From Terriglobus sp. RCC_193 (GTDB lineage: Bacteria > Acidobacteriota > Terriglobia > Terriglobales > Acidobacteriaceae): a stretch of 64,000 nucleotides of DNA. Positions 28,862-37,671 of this stretch are shown here, piece after piece (position 1 is the first letter of the stretch; every line of letters begins with the position of its first letter). The notes under the pieces were generated by a model. It had not been told where the DNA came from. It did not search any database and saw nothing but the letters and a program-made list of their open reading frames with translations. The translations under genes and the position numbers were made by a program. Where the stretch lies: NCBI RefSeq assembly GCF_041355105.1, contig NZ_JBFUPK010000001.1, forward strand, positions 1,302,001 through 1,366,000. Direction: 5' to 3'.

Positions 28862-29988
28862 GCCGCCACCGTCTCGAATGGAATGGCGATGCGGACCAGG
28901 AAGCCTCCGCGCTCTTCCGGTTTCGCGTGGAAAGAATGACGGTCTGGATAAAAGTGTTGAAGCCGCGTCGCAGTATTACTCAAGCCGATGCCGTGACCTT
29001 TGACCTTTTCGACGGTTGAGCCGGAGCCATTGTCCTGAATGCGCAGGTACAGCATGTCATCCTTGCGCTCGACAAACGTTCGGATCATGCCGCCCGTCTC
29101 CGATTGGCCAATACCGTGACGGATGGCATTTTCCATCAACGGTTGCAACAGGAAACTGGGCACAAGTGCATTGAGAGCGGATGGATCGATGCGGAACTCG
29201 ACCCGCAATCGATCCGCAAAACGAACCTGCTCAATGGCGAGGTAGTTTTCGACAACGTCCAGCTCCTGTGCCAAGGAGATCTTCTGCGATGCTGATTGTC
29301 TGAGCGTCATCTTCAAGATCGTATTCAGATGCCGCAACATATCGGTGGCCTGTTGTTTATGTCCGCTTTCAACCAGTTCCGTGATGGAGTTCAATGTATT
29401 GAAGAGGAAGTGCGGTTCTACCTGAGCCTGTAGCGCATGCAGTTGCGCTGCTGTGAGTGCTCGCTGTAATTCAATCGACTGAAAGGCATTCTGCTGCGCT
29501 TGCAGTTGGAGACGTGTTACAGCCGCAACACCGAAGATGAAGCCGTAAACCAACATCTCAAGTCCCCAGCGATTCAGGTCCAAATAGTGATGCCAGGTAA
29601 GTCGCTTTTGGATCCACACGGCATGGCTGAAGAGATCGTCCGCTGCCGCCATCCATAGAAGGTGCCCTACGCCAAGAATCGTGGCTGCAACGGTGTGTAG
29701 CAACAAAGAGACAGTGTTCATCCGAAGCGATGCAGGCCAACGCTTCCCAATGTGCCATATCGCAAACGCCGTCAAACCCCACCAGCCAGACAGAGTGAAT
29801 CCATAACGCACCGAACTAAGGTCGGTGACCGAGTGACACTCCGCTGCCGTTGCCAACGCAATCACAACCGTTGCGAAAAGGATGATGTGCCATGCGCGGA
29901 TGGGAAGCGGCTTGCGAAGCATTGCAACATCGCCCAAGGTATGTGCCGCTGCCGTCTTTACTTCTGGAGTAACGCTGAAATGCTCCAT
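28858..29988 (-). CDS. LytS-type membrane sensor histidine kinase 2
   Basis: 376 residues from the ATG at 29988, chosen because GGAGG lies 7 bases upstream; an ATG at 30018 with GAGGAAA is an alternative. Four membrane helices between about residues 30 and 160 are followed by a glutamine-rich linker. The kinase core has EPHFLFNTLNSI (phospho-acceptor H193), QPLMENAIRHG, and GHGIGLSNTATRLQHFY. It starts 43 bp after the stop of the intact TonB receptor (13 bp for the alternative start), so receptor, kinase and regulator form one operon. This suggests that it senses uptake through that receptor or controls its synthesis. Confidence 0.88.
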   Translation of the reverse strand: MEHFSVTPEVKTAAAHTLGDVAMLRKPLPIRAWHIILFATVVIALATAAECHSVTDLSSVRYGFTLSGWWGLTAFAIWHIGKRWPASLRMNTVSLLLHTVAATILGVGHLLWMAAADDLFSHAVWIQKRLTWHHYLDLNRWGLEMLVYGFIFGVAAVTRLQLQAQQNAFQSIELQRALTAAQLHALQAQVEPHFLFNTLNSITELVESGHKQQATDMLRHLNTILKMTLRQSASQKISLAQELDVVENYLAIEQVRFADRLRVEFRIDPSALNALVPSFLLQPLMENAIRHGIGQSETGGMIRTFVERKDDMLYLRIQDNGSGSTVEKVKGHGIGLSNTATRLQHFYPDRHSFHAKPEERGGFLVRIAIPFETVAA

Positions 29989-30031
29989 CGATGAGCCTCC
30001 GTAAGCGTGTGAGTTCATTGTACGAATTTCC

Positions 30032-32791
30032 TCAAAATGAGAAGCGAGCGCCCATCTCAATACGTCGCGCAGGCTCCGCTTGATATGGCTTGTCCACGCT
30101 TGGAGACGAGATAACCGTTCCTACGCCATTTACATTCGTGTGGTTCAGGATGTTGGCGCTTCGTACATTGAACGTGAACGTCCGCAAATGATCTGTGTCC
30201 TTTGGATTCAGTACAAAAGCCCGGCTAAGGTTCATGTCCAGGTGCACCATCGGCGGCATCGTTCCTACATTTCGTGGCACGTTACCGTTCACAGTGTTCG
30301 CTGTCATCAGTCCATAGCGAGTGCTATATACCCCCGAGCCGGGTGCCGATGCATAGGATGGCCGGTCGTTGAGAATTCCGTCTCCGTTGCCATCCGTTCC
30401 AGTCGTAATGTTGTAGGAACTTCCCGAATATGTGCTGAATTGTCCCGATAGCTCCAGCTTCTCCGGGAGAACGACATTTGCGAATAGAGTCGCTCCATTG
30501 ATGTTCAACCAGTCGACGCGAGACGATTCGCCCTGTTCACTGTAGGACGATTGAGGGCTCACAATACCGTCGCCGCCATCTGCCTTGAAGATCATGTGCC
30601 GATAGCGTGCGTGTATTTGAAACCGCTTGTAGCTATTTTGTTCCAGCGCAATTGCAGCAACGTGCCCTGCAAGGTGGCCGGAGTTTTCAAAGCGCAGAAT
30701 ATCTTCATTACCACCATAGGGCCGTGGTGCATGCAGTGCCGCAGTGGGATCCACTGGAGTGCCAACGCTTGCGGCCACCATCGGCGCATTGATGTTGCGC
30801 ATGCGAACGGTGTTCCAATCCTCACCCCAGTAGAAGCTGGCACGGGCGAGCCATTGGTGGCCAAAACTATATTCGACGTTGCTGTCGGATGAAACTGTAA
30901 CTTTCTGTGAGAGCCCTGGCGCAAACTCGTACATGCTGGAAACAGCGATCGAATCTGCGGTTGGCACTAAAGGCGCGGTATAGTTTGGGGAATACACGGT
31001 CGTCTGCTGTTGACGAACTCCATTCAGGCGGAAGGCATTCGTCAGAGCGCTTGCCTCGTTAACATCCTGAAAGATGCCCGCACGCGTGTGGAAGACCCAC
31101 CTCGATCGTTTGTCTGCCGACCAGGCCAAGCTGATCCGAGGCTCAAAATTTGCAAAGCTGCTCGGGGCAGTTTGCATCTGGTAACGAAGACCGCCGGCTA
31201 TCGTGAGCCGAGGCGAAGCCTGCAGCGTCTCCTCCACATAAAGCGCTTCGTTCCATCTCGTAAATGGAACTACCGGGTTGCCGGTGCTGATTTGATACCG
31301 GGTGGGTACGCCTCCCGCCAAACCAAGCAACGTGCGACGATACTGCTCCATTCCATCAATCGTGATTGTCTGGCTTGTAGGCAAATTGTTGCTGTCAAGA
31401 ACTGGAGCTCCACCTCCACCAAAGAGCCATGCTCCATTGAACGTGTCAGGGGTGTAGTTTTGCGTAAAGGTAGCAAGTGCCTGTACACCCATCTTGAGAC
31501 TGCTTTTGCCCCTGGTCAGCAGTACATCGTGATCCACTTCAAGGTTGAAGCCATGGTTATTCAGGTTTTGGCTTGTTGCGCCGCCGCCGGTGAAGTAGCC
31601 CGATACCTGCAGTGAAGGCGTCGTGGAGTTCGGCGTGTTCTGTGTCCTCCACCAGGTAAGTCCCACCCTCGTCTGATGCAGTTGATTGGGGCCGACCGTC
31701 AATGCATTGGCAAAGCGTAGGTCATACTGACTTGTAAAGTTGGAATAGCCTGCTTCGGGCAGCACAAGTGCACTGACTCCCTGATTGCCAAGGCTGTTCA
31801 CATTCGCCGCAAAGGTTGTGGTTAGTGTGTCGGATTTGCCGAGTTGCCAACCGCTGCGGAGAGATCCCATCCATAGCCTCTGAGGTGTCGCAACTGTCTG
31901 CCGGAAAGGTGCAATCGTGTAGTCCGGCTGCAGTATCTGTGCATTTACTACCTTGAATTCGTCAATGTCACGCTTCTCCAGCGCCATGGAGAAATCTCCC
32001 TTGTTTGGCACAAGGGTTCCGCTTAACTCAAATCCATAACGACGTTTGCTCGCGGGCGTTGACGTGGGAGCGAACGCCGTCGTCGCATTCCAACTGCCCG
32101 AGCTTCCGGTGAAAAAGGTGGCTCCGTGCAACGAGGAAGCTCCCGGCTTCGTAACGATCTCAATCAATCCACGGCCATACGGTGGCCACCGGTACTCCGT
32201 GGAAAAGAGGTCAGGATTCACGTGAATCGAGGCGATCGATCCCTTTGGCGGAAGCACGGTCGCGCTCTGGAATCCGTCGACGGTGATCACTGCCGTAGTC
32301 GGATTGCCACCTGACTCGGAGGCCAACGCTTGAAGCTGCCGCAGGAAATCATCAGGATCATCCGCTAGCTGTTTGATCAGTTGCGAGTCGAGCACGACCG
32401 TGCCTGAGCCCCTGTCCGGATCGAGTGCCACCCGATCGTTCGCTGTCACCTGAACATCCGCCGACACCGAGGCGATGGAGAGCTTTATGTCAAGACGCAC
32501 CGGTCCGGCCTGCGAGACTGCGCGCCGAACCGTTGCTTCCGCGAAACCCTCTGCCTGAACATGCAGTACGAAAGACTTGGGCTGGCATGGAAGTACATAG
32601 TGCCCGGAAGCATCCGTGACCGATTTGTCACCTCCGGCTCCGGTAATGACAGCACCGACAACGCTCGCTCCAGATTGATCACTGACAGTACCGTCCACCC
32701 GCACACCATCTGCGCAGGTTTTTTGTGCTGAAGCCGCAGTAGCAAGCAGGATCGCAATTGTTGCAATCGGCAACCTCCACAAAACCCTCAT
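30032..32791 (-). CDS. TonB-dependent receptor (Oar-like), intact
   Basis: About 919 residues from the ATG at 32791, with GGAGG 10 bases upstream and a signal peptide MRVLWRLPIATIAILLATAASAQ; a further 27 codons upstream are open but lack such a signal. The N-terminal carboxypeptidase-regulatory domain has VRVDGTVSDQSGASVVGAV. The plug domain has DDPDDFLRQLQALASESGG and PTTAVITVDGF. The barrel ends in a C-terminal F (ARFSF). Such acidobacterial receptors are thought to import plant-derived oligosaccharides or siderophores, but the ligand is not readable from sequence. It leads the operon with a LytS kinase and LytTR regulator. It closely resembles the broken copy at 22801-25571. Confidence 0.9.
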   Translation of the reverse strand: MRVLWRLPIATIAILLATAASAQKTCADGVRVDGTVSDQSGASVVGAVITGAGGDKSVTDASGHYVLPCQPKSFVLHVQAEGFAEATVRRAVSQAGPVRLDIKLSIASVSADVQVTANDRVALDPDRGSGTVVLDSQLIKQLADDPDDFLRQLQALASESGGNPTTAVITVDGFQSATVLPPKGSIASIHVNPDLFSTEYRWPPYGRGLIEIVTKPGASSLHGATFFTGSSGSWNATTAFAPTSTPASKRRYGFELSGTLVPNKGDFSMALEKRDIDEFKVVNAQILQPDYTIAPFRQTVATPQRLWMGSLRSGWQLGKSDTLTTTFAANVNSLGNQGVSALVLPEAGYSNFTSQYDLRFANALTVGPNQLHQTRVGLTWWRTQNTPNSTTPSLQVSGYFTGGGATSQNLNNHGFNLEVDHDVLLTRGKSSLKMGVQALATFTQNYTPDTFNGAWLFGGGGAPVLDSNNLPTSQTITIDGMEQYRRTLLGLAGGVPTRYQISTGNPVVPFTRWNEALYVEETLQASPRLTIAGGLRYQMQTAPSSFANFEPRISLAWSADKRSRWVFHTRAGIFQDVNEASALTNAFRLNGVRQQQTTVYSPNYTAPLVPTADSIAVSSMYEFAPGLSQKVTVSSDSNVEYSFGHQWLARASFYWGEDWNTVRMRNINAPMVAASVGTPVDPTAALHAPRPYGGNEDILRFENSGHLAGHVAAIALEQNSYKRFQIHARYRHMIFKADGGDGIVSPQSSYSEQGESSRVDWLNINGATLFANVVLPEKLELSGQFSTYSGSSYNITTGTDGNGDGILNDRPSYASAPGSGVYSTRYGLMTANTVNGNVPRNVGTMPPMVHLDMNLSRAFVLNPKDTDHLRTFTFNVRSANILNHTNVNGVGTVISSPSVDKPYQAEPARRIEMGARFSF

Positions 32792-32994
32792 GAGACTCTT
32801 GCCTCCAATGAGGCAAGAGTCTTTGAGAACCTCCCAAAGCGCTAGTTGCTTGCAGGAAGAGCGGCGAAACATGCAGGTAACGCAACATGCTGCAGGCTGA
32901 GATAGCAGAAGCTAATTGCCAACGCCGCAACTTCCCATTTATCAAGACCATTTACTGGAGGAGTCAGAGGGCCAAAACATGTTCCGAAGCCCCG

Positions 32995-33729
32995 TTAAAT
33001 GAGCCCAGTGCGTAAGGCTGCTGCCCAATCCCTTCGCCCTCGACTTTCAGCTACCCTAGCGGCAAGCTCCCAGTCATATACAGTCGAACGCAATGTTGCT
33101 GACCAGGTCTTCCCTCGTTTTTCGACGAGAGCATAGCGCGCGTGCGGAGACGCGCTCTGCATCTTGTGGGGAAAGGGCCGATCGTCTTCGTAGGCTGGCA
33201 GTCCTACTGATCCAGGGTTCACAACGACTCTTTGATCAGCAAAAGTAAACCTGCGCGGGATGTGCGTGTGCCCACAGAAGATCAACGACGCGTGCGCACC
33301 CCTTGTCCGTTCTTCTACTTCCTGTGGTGTCGCTGCTCGGACTGCTCCTTGTTCTACAGTCTCCAAGTAGTATTCGAGATCGCTTCGCGGAGTTCCGTGA
33401 ACCAATAGAATCTCGCCTTCGATCAGGAGTGTCTCTGGCGTCTTCTCGATCCACCTAAGGTGATGCGGCTGCAGGCAAGACGCAGCATACTGGTCGGACT
33501 CCCCCATGGCTCCAACGGGAAGAGTCAAGAGCTGCCGTTCGTGATTTCCCTTAATTGCCGAGATGTTGCAAGACAAAAGGAGATCTGCACATTCGGCAGG
33601 AAAGAGCGGACCCGAAAGCGAATCCCCGAGATTGACGATGAGGTCTGGAGCGTGACGCTGTATCTCAGCGAGCACCGCTTCCAAGGCCGCCAAGTTCCCA
33701 TGGATGTCAGCAATCGCAGCAATCTTCAT
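32995..33729 (-). CDS. YfcE/MJ0936-type metallophosphoesterase
   Basis: 244 residues. The calcineurin-like metal sites are all present: ADIHGN (D8, H10), NLGDS, KGNHER, LLVHGTP and FCGHTHIP. The end carries VVNPGSVGLP, typical of the YfcE subfamily. Cytoplasmic phosphodiesterase with unknown substrate, possibly cyclic nucleotides. It stands alone, with no operon partner in either direction. The length is normal. Confidence 0.87.
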   Translation of the reverse strand: MKIAAIADIHGNLAALEAVLAEIQRHAPDLIVNLGDSLSGPLFPAECADLLLSCNISAIKGNHERQLLTLPVGAMGESDQYAASCLQPHHLRWIEKTPETLLIEGEILLVHGTPRSDLEYYLETVEQGAVRAATPQEVEERTRGAHASLIFCGHTHIPRRFTFADQRVVVNPGSVGLPAYEDDRPFPHKMQSASPHARYALVEKRGKTWSATLRSTVYDWELAARVAESRGRRDWAAALRTGLI

Positions 33730-33900
33730 CGTCCCTCGAAAGAATAGAAATAATAAAAAGAGATCCTGGCACTCGAGAACAAGCCAATTAGCGACTACGA
33801 TTCTACGGGACTAGTACTCAGAAACGGTCTTGTGAATTGAGAGCGCCGCAGGCGACAAAGGGGCCGCTAATCAAAGGGTGCAAACAATCCATTGTTCCGC

Positions 33901-34974
33901 TTAACCCTCAACCAGCCACTTCAACCCAGCGTCTGCAAAATCACCTTCCGCAAAGAAATCCGTTCCATTGTTATTCGCAATCACAACCGTCTCACCGCTT
34001 CCGCGCACTCGCACCGCCAGCATGCGGAAGCTGCGGTTCGATCCGTCCTCCCAGATCACCGTGCGCTCGCGTCCACCCAACGTCTTCTTCCGGATGCGCC
34101 CACCCAGTGCATAGTGTTGCTCCGGCATGCGCGTCGTAAACAGCCTCTCCGTCGATGCCTTACTCAACACCTTGCCTGAATCCACAGCATCCAGAATTCG
34201 CATCATTTCCGCGGCAGAAGTATAGAAGCCACCCGCCATTCCTAAGAATCGCGGAATCCCCGAGGGATCGGCAGTGCCATCTGGCTTCCTGCTCTCTGCC
34301 ATCCCCGGGACATTCAGCGAAGCCCCATAGAATATCCCGCTATGGTTCAGGGTCAATGGCTTCCACAGCGTCTCTGCCGCAAGCTCTTCGTAGGTCTTTC
34401 CGGTCGCGTGCTCCAGCGCGGCACGCACCAGCAGCCAATTCGAATGCGAATAGTCCCATTTGCTGCCAGGCTCAAACTGCAGATCGCCACTTGCCCACCT
34501 CGTCACCGCCTCATCAGACGTCAACGTGGATTGGATGAGACCGCGGTCTTCACGCAGCGCCGGAATCACCTGGTTCGGGACGCCGCTTTGGTGGCTCATC
34601 AAGTGCGCCAGGGTAAGCTTTGCACCATTGTCTTTGCGGAACGCCGGTAGATACGTCGCAATCGGAACATCCAGCGACAGCCTGCCCTCATCTACCTGCT
34701 TCAACACGACGATCGAAGCGATCCACTTCGAAATCGATCCACCTTCAAATACCGTATCAACCGTGATTTGCGTCTTCGTCTGGCGGTTTGCCACGCCAAA
34801 TGCCCTCTGCGTCACAACCTTGGACCCACGACTGAGCAACAGCACGCCTTCAAACTTTACCTTCTCGACATACGACTGCATCATCGCGTCAAACGAATCT
34901 TTACCTTGCGCCCGCAAAGCCACAGCCGCCGATGCCAGACAAGCCTCTGCCAAAAACTTCCGTCGTGTTGTCAT
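33901..34974 (-). CDS. Serine beta-lactamase-like hydrolase with Tat-type signal
   Basis: About 357 residues. It starts MTTRRKFLAEACLASAAVALRAQG, a twin-arginine-like export signal. The active-site SxxK is at S80-K83 (GGSISKW). The second motif is YSHSN rather than YxN, as in many DD-peptidase-like esterases of class C fold. A GGRIRK stretch occupies the KTG position region. The ATG at 34974 has AAGGG 5 bases upstream; a GTG two codons earlier is possible. Candidate roles are esterase, DD-peptidase or lactamase. No AmpR-like neighbour, so resistance is not implied. Confidence 0.82.
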   Translation of the reverse strand: MTTRRKFLAEACLASAAVALRAQGKDSFDAMMQSYVEKVKFEGVLLLSRGSKVVTQRAFGVANRQTKTQITVDTVFEGGSISKWIASIVVLKQVDEGRLSLDVPIATYLPAFRKDNGAKLTLAHLMSHQSGVPNQVIPALREDRGLIQSTLTSDEAVTRWASGDLQFEPGSKWDYSHSNWLLVRAALEHATGKTYEELAAETLWKPLTLNHSGIFYGASLNVPGMAESRKPDGTADPSGIPRFLGMAGGFYTSAAEMMRILDAVDSGKVLSKASTERLFTTRMPEQHYALGGRIRKKTLGGRERTVIWEDGSNRSFRMLAVRVRGSGETVVIANNNGTDFFAEGDFADAGLKWLVEG

Positions 34975-34980
34975 ATCCAC

Positions 34981-35327
34981 CCTTACGTTCAGGTGGCCGC
35001 TTTGGTTGCAATATTCCTCGTATGAGTTCTCGCGGCTACCATCGTGCGCGCACTACTCTTCTCAACGAGCAGCGATCACATTCACGATCACCGCTTCCTT
35101 ACCCGACGGAAGGGGGTCTATGAGGAGCTTGGCTGTAGCAACAGCTCTGCTGCGTCGCCATCCTGCTGTTCATCGAATCTTTCTGTTTCGGGCCCATTAC
35201 GAAAATCGCCGAATGTATCCTGCGGGACTGCGTCACTGACGATAAACTGACTTCTCGGTACTGATCCGCCGTTGATAAACGACTCTAGCGCTTTGCACTC
35301 AACAAGCGTAGGTATGGCCTTAATTTG
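34981..35327. other. Intergenic stretch with no supported gene
   Basis: About 350 bp between the beta-lactamase-like gene and the stop of the deoxyribosyltransferase-like gene. Several short plus-strand frames occur, none with domain features or a good ribosome site. It probably contains the lactamase promoter. Confidence 0.4.
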
Positions 35328-36179
35328 CTATGTCTGTGTGATGCCTGCGATATCCGCCAGTTTAGTCTTCAACTGAGTTTCAAGGTTGTCCAGGCCCTCG
35401 CTATTGTTCAGATACTTCAAGAAACGCAGATGGCGTAGATCAAATGGAATGTCCGATTCGGACTGTGTGATCAAGATGACGTCTCGTCCTAATGTATGGG
35501 CAACGCCTATTTCATAAAACACATTGGCGTTTCGGCCACTGCAATCGCACACAACTACCTTGGAACGGTCGATCAGGGAAACAACATCTTGGATGATTGA
35601 TGCGTTTTCCCATATGTCATCTGCTCGGCGGCATCGGAAACCGACCGCCTCTCCCGCTCTTTTAAGCGCTTCGTAAACCCTATCGAACTTCATATCGAAA
35701 GGCATCATGGCAGACATCAGATTCGGATCAATTGTTTCCACCTCAGGCAGAGGGAACACCTTGGGTAGTTGTCTGCGGCGATTGGCCCTCTTGAGAAGAA
35801 AGCGATACAGATCAACTCTCTTGACTGCCCAATGCGTGGTTGAAAACTCGAAATCTTTGATATCGAGATCTCTTGCAAACTCCTGTAGAACTCCCTGAGC
35901 TACAGGCGGAACATTCGGTTCATAGTTGTACTCAAGCGTTATCTGCCTACCGTCGAGCCTTGCATCGGTGATTATTCCGACCCGTGCTATCTGGGTTCTC
36001 TGTCTATCCGTCTCCTCGACAAAAAGAGCTGGAAGCTTAATCAAAGCGTCTAAATCGGCTTTCGAATTTGGCGCAAAGCGCTGTTCGAGCGATTCTTCTG
36101 TGTATTGCAAAACCCTGCCGGCTGGCAACGAATCACGACCATCTCCCCACGAACCGTACTTGACGAGAAGATTAAACAC
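35328..36179 (-). CDS. Protein with nucleoside-deoxyribosyltransferase/TIR-like C-terminal domain
   Basis: 283 residues, starting at a GTG with GGAGG 4 bases upstream. The C-terminal 125 residues carry the motif set of the NDT/TIR-like nucleotide-binding fold: AMMPFDMKFDRVYEALKRAG, CRRADDI, SIIQDVVSLIDRSKVVVCDCSGRNANVFYEIGVAHTLG, ILITQSESDIPFDLRHLRF. The conserved E in NVFYEIG would be the nucleotide-cleaving residue. The N-terminal half is unfamiliar, with an acidic/aromatic pattern. Proteins of this kind frequently appear in mobile defence loci and may cleave or sense nucleotides such as NAD. It lies 75 bp downstream of a HEPN fragment on the same strand. Defence is inference only. Confidence 0.68.
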   Translation of the reverse strand: MFNLLVKYGSWGDGRDSLPAGRVLQYTEESLEQRFAPNSKADLDALIKLPALFVEETDRQRTQIARVGIITDARLDGRQITLEYNYEPNVPPVAQGVLQEFARDLDIKDFEFSTTHWAVKRVDLYRFLLKRANRRRQLPKVFPLPEVETIDPNLMSAMMPFDMKFDRVYEALKRAGEAVGFRCRRADDIWENASIIQDVVSLIDRSKVVVCDCSGRNANVFYEIGVAHTLGRDVILITQSESDIPFDLRHLRFLKYLNNSEGLDNLETQLKTKLADIAGITQT

Positions 36180-36254
36180 ATTTCCTCCGGAGAACGCTTG
36201 TTTCTCAGGCTAACATCTTGAGAGTTTGAGCCTTGGCGTGTTCGATAGGGAAAT

Positions 36255-36485
36255 TCATGGGTTCCTAGTGGGATCTCTTTCGTCAACGATACGTAAGAGC
36301 AGATCTGCAAATTGCACCAAAGAAACTGCTCGATCTGGCGTGTTGATTACTCCACTTCGATGGCTTGAGGGGTTCTTGAAAGTCCCGATTGCTCCAGGAA
36401 ACAAGTGTTGAATCGCTTGTTGCTCGCTGATGACATCGCTGGAATCGGTCAGAGGCCTAGTTTGCTCCTTGAATGCTTGCCGCAT
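36255..36485 (-). pseudogene. TIGR02391-like (Ymh) HEPN protein, C-terminal fragment
   Basis: 76 codons whose centre and end match the closing helices of the TIGR02391 family: EQQAIQHLFPGAIGTFKNPSSHRSG followed by DRAVSLVQFADLLLRIVDER. The NPxxHR element is the usual HEPN active-site region. The family is normally 200-260 residues, and the expected N-terminal portion is not found upstream in one frame, so this is a truncated remnant or needs a frameshift. Same strand as, and just upstream of, the NDT/TIR-like gene. Confidence 0.5.
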
Positions 36486-36639
36486 TGGGAACGAGCTCAG
36501 AGATTTTCGCCATACGGATCATTATCATTCAGGCGGAGACTACTCTCGATAAACGCCCTTATAGGGAGGAAGCGCGTTTCCTGCGGCTAAGTATCCACCC
36601 AAGCGCGATTCCCCATTCAATGAGTGCATCGGCTGTTCT

Positions 36640-37251
36640 CTAAAACCGAGGATGAACCATCCCTCGCTGCAGTGACGATAAGTGCAGTTCAGCCGGGGTT
36701 GATTCGGAAGAGGCTGCTGTCGGCGGCGTTGGCGTACCCACCTGTGGCGTCTTCAGCAAGACGGACGTCGCTGGCGCAACGATCGGCCTAACAGACTCGC
36801 CTTCTAGCTTGAAATTCATAGTTACGTCATGGCTCCCATAGGCTGCACTCACAAACTTCTTTTCCGTTTCGACAGTACCGATCGTGACCCAAACGTGATA
36901 ATCGTGGCCAAGCGGGAGCCCACCGAAAAGATAGTTCCCGTTATCGTCGGCAAGCATCTGCCGCACCTGTGTGGTTCTCTCATCGCGAAGGAAAACGAGA
37001 GCCCGGCCAATGCCCGCGCTGTTCTTATCCCGGACATAGCCTTGCACGACACGTTGCGGCACACGATACGGCGCATAGTGGTCAATCCCGCCTCCGCGGA
37101 CCGTAACTACTGGCTTAAAGGGGGGAGGCGGCCCTAGCGGCATTCCTTGAGCCGCGCAATTGTTGGTCGAAGCCACAAGCAAGACGAGACCGGCAACCTC
37201 TAAGCCGCTCTTCAGAAGATTCCGCATCCCCAGTCTGACAACCTTTCCCAT
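36640..37251 (-). CDS. Exported carboxypeptidase-regulatory-like (Ig-type) protein
   Basis: About 203 residues from the ATG at 37251, preceded by GGAGGGA 5 bases away. A signal sequence with a LVLLVASTNNCAAQ end directs export. The middle (VVQGYVRDKNSAGIGRALVFLRDE ... LADDNGNYLFGGLPLGHDYHVWVTIG) is a CarboxypepD_reg-like beta-sandwich; the flanks are proline-rich. Such domains act as binding or scaffold modules, not enzymes. An array of three 10-bp-spaced half-sites (37333-37357) stands about 80-105 bp upstream, placing the gene in the proposed regulon of the 51648-52415 regulator. Confidence 0.7.
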   Translation of the reverse strand: MGKVVRLGMRNLLKSGLEVAGLVLLVASTNNCAAQGMPLGPPPPFKPVVTVRGGGIDHYAPYRVPQRVVQGYVRDKNSAGIGRALVFLRDERTTQVRQMLADDNGNYLFGGLPLGHDYHVWVTIGTVETEKKFVSAAYGSHDVTMNFKLEGESVRPIVAPATSVLLKTPQVGTPTPPTAASSESTPAELHLSSLQRGMVHPRF

Positions 37252-37332
37252 CCTGTTCCCTCCATCACACGAGAAGAGAACTTCTCGTCCATAGCGCTGA
37301 TACAAGAAGAGTCGAAAACAGAATTGGGTGCG

Positions 37333-37357
37333 GTCACGTTTTGTAACGATTAGTCAC
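37333..37357 (-). promoter_or_regulatory. Regulon motif site 1
   Basis: Three half-sites at exact 10-bp steps on the plus strand: GTCAC at 37333, GTAAC at 37343, GTCAC at 37353. Read toward the minus-strand gene at 37251 it is GTGACTAATCGTTAC followed by another GTGAC. Candidate operator for an OmpR-type regulator. Confidence 0.6.
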
Positions 37358-37671
37358 TGATGGGTTGGCAGCGATGGGATATCACGAGCGTGATCGAGTC
37401 ACCATGACAGGCCCGTCTGCAACAACCCGCTCGGGGATATCCACGAGCAGCTATGGCTACATTTACCGGGTAGGCTCTGGTCCGTGTCGGCCGGTACTCT
37501 TAGTTGCTGGAGCTTCTGTACCTGACCAATCTTTATAACGATGCGCTCGCACATCCAAGTTCGGTGTATCCCGTGATGACACCGACATTACGCAGGCCAC
37601 AATCGTATTGGATGTCCTTACGCGATACCCGTCCCCAGCGCGCCGAGATTGCTGAGATTTGTTCCTTATAC
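37358..37671. other. Intergenic stretch with no supported gene
   Basis: About 310 bp between motif site 1 and the stop of the ketopantoate-reductase gene. I see no coding signal, repeat or clear terminator. Confidence 0.4.
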
